Assembly (NCBI GenBank): GCA_050697275.1
Contig: JBOGZI010000170.1
Coordinates: 1-9,640, forward strand
Origin: JBOGZI01 sp050697275
GTDB taxonomy: Bacteria; Actinomycetota; Thermoleophilia; Solirubrobacterales; 70-9
Reading direction: 5' to 3'
DNA: 9,640 nucleotides
Shown one piece after another: positions 5,852-9,640 of this stretch. The position numbers were made by a program, and so were the translations under genes. Numbering within the stretch: the stretch's first letter is position 1; the number at the start of each line of letters is the position of its first letter. The notes under the pieces were generated by a model. That model had not been told where the DNA came from. It did not search any database and saw only the letters and a list, made by a program, of their open reading frames with translations.

Positions 5852-6208
5852 GTGCGGAGGACCCTGAAGCTGGCGGTGGTCGGGACAGCCGCCGGCGCCT
5901 TCAGTGGGCTGTTCGGTGTCGGCGGCGGAACGATCATCGTCCCCCTGCTGGTCGTCTGGCTCGCCTACGGCGAGCGCGAGGCGACCGGGACGAGCATGGC
6001 GGCGATCATCGTGATCGCCGCGTTCGCCGTGATCCTCCAGGCTGCCTACGGAAACGTCGACCCGGGTGGCGCCGCGCTGGTCGGGATCCCGGCGGTGATC
6101 GGAGCGATCGCCGGCACTGCCCTGCAACAGCGGATTCCGCAGCGGGCGATCTCGGGGATGTTCGCGGTGCTGCTGGTGGTGATCGCGATCGAGTTGATCG
6201 TGCAATGA
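5852..6208 (+). CDS. TauE/SafE-family permease, N-terminal half as a separate protein
   Basis: The 118-residue hydrophobic protein corresponds to one of the two repeats of a normal TauE/SafE (DUF81) permease, which is about 250 residues with eight helices. It has GLFGVGGGTIIVP at 19-31, TGTSMAAI at 45-52, and the second-pair element GNVDPGGAALVGIPAV from about 68, with about four predicted helices. Characterised or proposed family roles are export or uptake of sulfite, sulfoacetate and other sulfur-containing organic anions; the substrate here is unknown. The start is GTG at 5852 beside a promoter-like TAGTAT, with no ribosome-binding site. Its stop overlaps the next ATG (ATGA, 6205-6208), and the next gene encodes the other repeat, so the two halves probably assemble as a heterodimer. 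The split falls at the repeat boundary, making a random frameshift less likely but not excluded. Confidence 0.82.
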   Translation: MRRTLKLAVVGTAAGAFSGLFGVGGGTIIVPLLVVWLAYGEREATGTSMAAIIVIAAFAVILQAAYGNVDPGGAALVGIPAVIGAIAGTALQQRIPQRAISGMFAVLLVVIAIELIVQ

Positions 6209-6576
6209 GCGAGGTCGCGGCAGTACTGCTGGGGCTCGCCGGTGGAATGCTCGGCGGCCTGCTCGGGGTGGGCGGCGGGATCCTCTTCGTGCCCGCCCTG
6301 ACCCTGTTCACCGACGCGAACCAGGTCGAGGCCGAGGCCACCTCCCTGCTCGCGATCGTGCCGGTGGCGCTGGTCGCCACCTGGCGCCAGCGGGGCTACG
6401 GCAACCTGCGACTCCGCGAGGGGCTGCTGATCGGCACGCTGTCCCCGCTGGGGGTCGCGGCGGGGGTGGTGGCGGCCAACGAGGTGAGCCAGCGCGCGCT
6501 CGAGCTCGGCTTCGCCGGGCTGGCCCTCCTGATCGCCGCCCAGCTCACCGTGCGCGCCCTTCGTCCCGGCGAATAG
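6205..6576 (+). CDS. TauE/SafE-family permease, C-terminal half as a separate protein
   Basis: This 123-residue membrane protein mirrors the preceding one segment by segment: GLLGVGGGILFVP at 18-30 (against GLFGVGGGTIIVP), EATSLLAI at 44-51 (against GTSMAAI), and GNLRLREGLLIGTLSPLG from about 66 (against GNVDPGGAALVGIPAV). About four helices are predicted. Together the two chains rebuild one standard eight-helix permease of the inner membrane. The ATG is embedded in the upstream stop codon (ATGA), so translation is probably coupled and gives balanced amounts of both halves. Loop charges differ: this half has the more basic cytoplasmic-type loop (WRQRGYGNLRLRE). Substrate is not predictable. 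A gene fusion partner or a sulfur-metabolism operon is not seen nearby. Confidence 0.82.
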   Translation: MSEVAAVLLGLAGGMLGGLLGVGGGILFVPALTLFTDANQVEAEATSLLAIVPVALVATWRQRGYGNLRLREGLLIGTLSPLGVAAGVVAANEVSQRALELGFAGLALLIAAQLTVRALRPGE

Positions 6577-6717
6577 CTCCAGATCGCTGCCCGCGGCCCC
6601 GGATCTTGCAGAGTTTTCGGTATTGGAATCGGGTGGTGAGGTCGCCAGACTTGAGGTTCAGGCCTGGCCGGATGGTTGATCTGGGCGGCTGGGAATACAG
6701 GGGCAGGCAGACGGTCT
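6577..6717 (+). other. Intergenic region upstream of the first HD-GYP gene
   Basis: These 141 bases hold no gene. A T-rich patch at 6609-6630 (GTTTTCGGTATTGG) is the likely promoter area. GAGTTT at 6611-6616 followed after 14 nt by GGGTGG at 6631-6636 weakly resembles SigB-type promoters (GNGTNN-N14-16-GGGTAY), but the -10 fits poorly. A weak ribosome-binding site, GGCAGG, lies 10 nt before the ATG at 6718. I saw no c-di-GMP riboswitch core. Confidence 0.3.
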
Positions 6718-8103
6718 ATGTCGGTACCGAAGAGCAAGACCGCGAAGTCCCGTCGCTCGGCCAAGGCCCGGGGTGGAGGCGCGACCGGCAACGGCAAACC
6801 CGGCGCGAGCGGCAAAGGTAAGTCCAATGGCAGCGCGCGGGCCGGCGGCGCCTCGCGAGGGAACGGCAAGCCGCGCGGAAGCGGCGGGGCCGCCGTCAAG
6901 GCGACGCCTCGGCGATCCACCGGGGACGTCCGGCGGATGGCGACCGAGCTCGGCCAGGCGGTGCTGGTCGAGACCAGCGTCGAGACCGCCCTGCACTCCG
7001 ACGACGTCGAGCTGATCAGCGAGGCGATCTGCGAGCAGCTGGAGCTGGGAGGGCGGGCCCGGGAGGACGTGCTCGCAGCGGCGCGCCTCCATGACATCGG
7101 CAAGTCGGCGTTGCCCCGAGAGGTCCTCGAGAAGCCCGGCCCGCTGAACGATGCGGAATGGAAGGAGATGCGCCGCCACACGATCGTCGGCGAGCGGATC
7201 CTCGCCTCGGTTCAGGAGCTGAAGGGGATCGCGCGGCTCGTGCGCCACTCGCATGAGCGCTGGGACGGCAAGGGCTATCCGGACGGCCTCGCCGGCGAGG
7301 AGATCCCGCTCGGCAGCCGAATCATCTTCTGCGCGGACGCGTTCCACGCGGTTCGGAGCGATCGCCCCTACCGGCGAGGCAGCTCCGCACCGGCCGCCCT
7401 CGAGGAGGTGAAGCGCTGCGGCGGCACCCAGTTCGATCCGGCGGTGGTCGCGGCGCTCGAAGGGGCGACCAGAGAGCTGAAGCTCCTTCCCAGACCCCGC
7501 CGGCCCCGCCGGTCGAGCCGGCTGACCGCGCTCCTGCTGGTGCTCGCGCTCGGTGCAGGAGGGACCGCCGTGGGCCGATCCGACCTGCTCGGACCGGTGC
7601 CGTCCGGCTCGGCTGGTTCCGGCGGCCTTGCGATCTGCACGGGTGCCGACTGCTCGCTGGTCGGGCCGCTGCTGAGCGCCCAGCTCGAGGGGATCGGGCT
7701 GCCGGTCCCCGGGTCCGAGCTGAACGGACGCGGCGCCGGGGACCCCCCGCGCGGCGGGATCGGCGCGGCGGGCGTCCTTCAGCGGCGAGGCGACGGGACC
7801 CGCGCCCGCTCGAAGCGCAGGCCGAAGAGGTCGGGGGTCACCGCTCCCGTCGTCACCTCGCCGGATGAGCCGGTACAGGACGCGCCGCCCTCGGGCTCCG
7901 GTTCCGGCGCGGGCGGCTCGAGTCGGCCCGCCAAGCCGAAGCCGCGACGGGGCAACGGCGGCGGCAACGGCGGCGGCGTGGGCAACCAGGGTCAGGGCGG
8001 AAGCGCGGCTCCCGGGACCGGCAACGGCAACGCCAACCCCGGTAGCTGGGCCGGCGGCGGTGCTCCGGGGAACTCCGGGAACGCCCCGGGGCACAACAAC
8101 TAG
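6718..8103 (+). CDS. Membrane-anchored HD-GYP phosphohydrolase with low-complexity ends (paralog 1)
   Basis: A 461-residue protein in five parts. Residues 1-70 are basic and rich in Gly, Ser, Asn and Lys. An HD-GYP domain, about 78-250, has His93, HDIGK at 125-129, His154, HSHERWDGKGYPDG from 177, and Asp207 in ADAFHAV. HD-GYP enzymes hydrolyse cyclic di-GMP, but the usual HHE is SHE here. A basic stretch (PRPRRPRRSSR) then leads into one helix at about 269-288 (LTALLLVLALGAGGTAVG), placing the HD domain inside and the rest outside. The exported part has Cys307 and Cys312 (CTGADC), then a Gly/Asn/Pro-rich tail ending GHNN. ATG 6718 is chosen over an in-frame TTG at 6676 because its N-terminus (SKTAKSRRSAK) aligns with the paralog at 8283. 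The tandem paralog suggests a working pair. The domain call is firm; substrate and the role of the tails are inferred. Confidence 0.88.
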   Translation: MSVPKSKTAKSRRSAKARGGGATGNGKPGASGKGKSNGSARAGGASRGNGKPRGSGGAAVKATPRRSTGDVRRMATELGQAVLVETSVETALHSDDVELISEAICEQLELGGRAREDVLAAARLHDIGKSALPREVLEKPGPLNDAEWKEMRRHTIVGERILASVQELKGIARLVRHSHERWDGKGYPDGLAGEEIPLGSRIIFCADAFHAVRSDRPYRRGSSAPAALEEVKRCGGTQFDPAVVAALEGATRELKLLPRPRRPRRSSRLTALLLVLALGAGGTAVGRSDLLGPVPSGSAGSGGLAICTGADCSLVGPLLSAQLEGIGLPVPGSELNGRGAGDPPRGGIGAAGVLQRRGDGTRARSKRRPKRSGVTAPVVTSPDEPVQDAPPSGSGSGAGGSSRPAKPKPRRGNGGGNGGGVGNQGQGGSAAPGTGNGNANPGSWAGGGAPGNSGNAPGHNN

Positions 8104-8282
8104 CTCCCGGCGTCACCCGGCGGCCCGCGGAGCCGGAGGGCTGCTGTGGCGATCCGTGCGTGGCGGCGGGCCGTCCGCCTGGACATCCGTATCAATCTCC
8201 CGCAAAAACCCGCTTTCTGAGTATTTCCTTTGAGGGTGGGCGCCGCGATGCTGTGTAGGCGGCCGGGGGAGGCCGCACGGAT
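8104..8282 (+). other. Intergenic region between the two HD-GYP paralogs
   Basis: These 179 bases hold no gene. CGGCCCGC (8121-8128) can pair with GCGGGCCG (8166-8173) across a 37-nt loop, a weak terminator candidate. An AT-richer island at about 8191-8232 (CAAAAACCCGCTTTCTGAG) is the likely promoter area of the second gene. It contains TTTC-TG-AGTATT at 8214-8225, resembling TTTC-GGTATT ahead of the first paralog. GGGGGAGG (8265-8272) lies 10 nt before the ATG at 8283 and is a fair ribosome-binding site. Confidence 0.4.
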
Positions 8283-9640
8283 ATGGCCGCCCGGACAAAG
8301 ACCGCGAAGCGCAAGTCCGCCCGCACCAGGGGGCGGGGCAAGGCCGGCGCCAACGGCAACGGGCGCAAGGCCAACGGCAACGGGCGCAAGGCCAACGGCA
8401 ACGGGCACCGCGCGAACGGCAACGGGCACCGCGCGAACGGCAACGGGCGTAGCGCCAACGGCAACGGCGAGGGAGCCGCCGGCATCGACCGGAAGGTGAT
8501 CGCCAAGGCGAAGTCGCGGCTCAACGGGCATGCGAACGGGAACGCGAACGGGAACGGCAACGGCGCCGCCACCGCCGACGAGGCGCGTCGCGTCGCGGCC
8601 GAGATCGGGAACGCGCTGCTGGTCGCTACCAGCATCGAGACCGCCCGCCACTCCGACGACGTCGAGCTGATCACGGGGGCCCTCTGCGACAAGCTGGAGA
8701 TCGCCGGGAACCACCGCGACGACGTGCTCGCCGCCGCCCGCCTGCACGACATCGGCAAGGCCTCGATTCCGAGGGAGGTGCTGGATAAGCCCGGCCCGCT
8801 CGATCAGGACGAGTGGGACCTGATGCGCCAGCACACGCTGGTCGGCGAGCAGATCCTCGCCTCGGTGGACGAGCTGAAGGAGATCGCCCGCATGGTGCGC
8901 CACTCACACGAGCGCTGGGACGGGCGCGGCTATCCGGACGGGCTCTCCGGCGAGGAGATCCCGCTCGGCAGCCGGATCATCTTCTGCGCGGACGCCTTCC
9001 ACGCCGTGCGCTGCGATCGTCCCTATCGCACCGGCCGCACCGCGGGCGCGGCTCTGGCGGAGATGAGTAGCTGCGCCGGGACGCAGTTCGACCCGCGGGT
9101 GGTCTCCAGCCTCGAGGAGGTCGTCCGCGAGCTGAGGATCGTCAGGCCTCGCGGCAAGAGCGTCCGCGCCTCCCGCCTGACTGCCCTCCTGCTGGTGCTC
9201 GCCTTCGGCGGAAGCGGCTCGGCGGTCGCCCGTACCGATCTGCTGCAGCCCACTCCCGCCGCCCCGGGGGCGGCCCCCGAGGTATCCGCAGGGACCCCAC
9301 TCACCTGCGAGTCGGCAGAGTGCGCCTCGATCTTCGGGGCGACGCTGCTCGAGCAGATGCGCGCGCTGGGCCTGGTCAACCCGCAGCAGCTCGGGTTCCC
9401 CCTCGGCCTGACGCCGGCCGGGCTGCGGAACGGTTCCTCGCGCGCCGGCACGCCGGCGCAGGGAGACGTCGGCGACAAGGGCGCCCGCGGTGGCGACGGG
9501 GCTTCCGGCGGCGCCGGCGATCAGGGCCAGAGCGGCGGCAGCGGCCAGGGAAGCGGCAGCTCGCCCGGCGATTCAAGCGGCGGCCAGGGCAGCTCCGGCG
9601 TCGGCCAGGGTCAGGGCGGCGGCCAGGGTCAGGGCAACGG
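8283..9640 (+). CDS. Membrane-anchored HD-GYP phosphohydrolase (paralog 2, 3' end outside window)
   Basis: The frame is open from ATG 8283 to the right edge, about 452 residues without a stop. Same architecture as the gene before it. The basic start is MAARTKTAKRKSARTRGRG. A longer N-terminal low-complexity region, about residues 23-95, is built of ANGNG repeats. The HD-GYP domain, about 108-280, has His123, HDIGK at 155-159, His184, HSHERWDGRGYPDG from 207, and Asp237 in ADAFHAV. One helix lies at about 299-318 (LTALLLVLAFGGSGSAVA), then an exported C-x4-C pair (Cys342, Cys347, CESAEC), then a Gly/Gln/Ser-rich tail including ten Gly-X-Y triplets. By eye the HD-GYP cores of the two paralogs are about three-quarters identical while the ends have diverged. 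Reduced c-di-GMP or another cyclic dinucleotide is the expected output, with the same Ser-for-His change. GGGGGAGG 10 nt upstream supports the start. Confidence 0.87.
   Translation, partial: MAARTKTAKRKSARTRGRGKAGANGNGRKANGNGRKANGNGHRANGNGHRANGNGRSANGNGEGAAGIDRKVIAKAKSRLNGHANGNANGNGNGAATADEARRVAAEIGNALLVATSIETARHSDDVELITGALCDKLEIAGNHRDDVLAAARLHDIGKASIPREVLDKPGPLDQDEWDLMRQHTLVGEQILASVDELKEIARMVRHSHERWDGRGYPDGLSGEEIPLGSRIIFCADAFHAVRCDRPYRTGRTAGAALAEMSSCAGTQFDPRVVSSLEEVVRELRIVRPRGKSVRASRLTALLLVLAFGGSGSAVARTDLLQPTPAAPGAAPEVSAGTPLTCESAECASIFGATLLEQMRALGLVNPQQLGFPLGLTPAGLRNGSSRAGTPAQGDVGDKGARGGDGASGGAGDQGQSGGSGQGSGSSPGDSSGGQGSSGVGQGQGGGQGQGN
8349..8468 (+). repeat. In-frame 21-bp tandem repeats encoding ANGNG-xx heptads
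   Basis: Five full units and one 15-base partial unit, period 21: 8349, 8370, 8391, 8412, 8433 and 8454. Each encodes Ala-Asn-Gly-Asn-Gly plus two residues, in order RK, RK, HR, HR, RS. The first two units are identical. Most differences fall in the last two codons or in the first Ala codon (GCC or GCG). A looser NG-rich cluster follows at 8523-8564. Near identity at DNA level suggests recent expansion by slippage or recombination. Confidence 0.9.
9462..9551 (+). repeat. Ten consecutive Gly-X-Y triplets in the exported tail of paralog 2
   Basis: Residues 394-423 read as Gly-X-Y triplets: GDV, GDK, GAR, GGD, GAS, GGA, GDQ, GQS, GGS, GQG. The run breaks at SGS. Proline is absent, and the run is short for a collagen-like domain, so it may be only a Gly-rich linker. 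Confidence 0.5.
9603..9635 (+). repeat. Short direct repeat encoding GQGQG at the window end
   Basis: GGCCAGGGTCAGGGC occurs at 9603-9617 and again at 9621-9635, separated by one GGC codon. Both are in frame and encode GQGQG. It is the start of what may be a longer repeat continuing outside the window. Confidence 0.75.

Noticed and set aside
6200..6210. Split TauE/SafE as a simple frameshifted pseudogene
   Set aside because: The break lies at the repeat boundary, the second chain has its own ATG in a classic ATGA overlap, and both halves keep all motifs. Not fully excluded; see the finding.
6581..6606. AGATC/GATCT pair after the TauE-like genes as a terminator
   Set aside because: Only five base pairs with a 16-nt loop and no extension; too weak.
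6577..6717. c-di-GMP riboswitch upstream of the HD-GYP genes
   Set aside because: I looked for the GEMM-I conserved core (CACGCACAGGGCAAACC-like and GACGCAAAGCC-like pieces) here and in 8104-8282 and saw neither.
6676..6717. TTG at 6676 as the start of the first HD-GYP gene
   Set aside because: It would add 14 residues with no match in the paralog, whose ATG aligns with ATG 6718.
8349..8468. Tandem repeats as a possible CRISPR array
   Set aside because: The units are contiguous, have no unique spacers, keep frame with period 21, and encode a heptad within a protein.

Overview
The window is very GC-rich with strong G/C bias at third codon positions. Gene content and protein style suggest an actinobacterium, most likely of the Thermoleophilia/Solirubrobacterales type. 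This is an inference from the PolX-PHP polymerase, the HD-GYP variant reading RHSHERWDG-x-GYPDG, short TANNNT-like promoters just before start codons, and Gly/Asn-rich tails; no marker gene is present to prove it.

Layout. 1-297 is the 3' end of a LuxR-type regulator cut by the left edge. 335-2068 encodes a complete family X DNA polymerase with a PHP nuclease domain (repair). It converges on a TetR-family repressor gene (minus, 2065-2718) with the two stop codons interlocked in one CTAG. The repressor is divergent from a 14-TM-class DHA2 drug/proton antiporter (2928-4397). Their intergenic region holds two identical-spacing inverted repeats around a good -10 box, a possible leader peptide and hairpins, so this looks like a self-contained inducible efflux module. 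Two strong overlapping hairpins (4409-4480) separate it from a convergent minus-strand operon: trehalose-6-phosphate phosphatase (5013-5831) followed by a small four-helix membrane protein of unknown function (4488-5003). That operon and a plus-strand TauE/SafE-like permease start from what look like two overlapping back-to-back promoters around 5838-5844. The permease is split into two half-size genes (5852-6208 and 6205-6576) joined by an ATGA overlap.

The right third (6718-9640) holds the least ordinary content: two tandem paralogous genes, the second running off the window. Each has a basic low-complexity Gly/Asn-rich N-terminus, an HD-GYP phosphodiesterase domain, one transmembrane helix, an exported segment with a conserved C-x4-C pair, and a long Gly-rich tail. 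The HD-GYP core has Ser in place of the first His of the usual HHE motif in both copies. The paralogs have diverged mostly in their low-complexity ends, where one has gained in-frame 21-bp repeats and a run of Gly-X-Y triplets. This is the best candidate for a poorly described system, probably a membrane-tethered cyclic-dinucleotide signalling pair; function is inferred from the domain only.

No RNA genes, insertion sequences or CRISPR arrays were seen. Every intergenic stretch is shorter than 300 bases.
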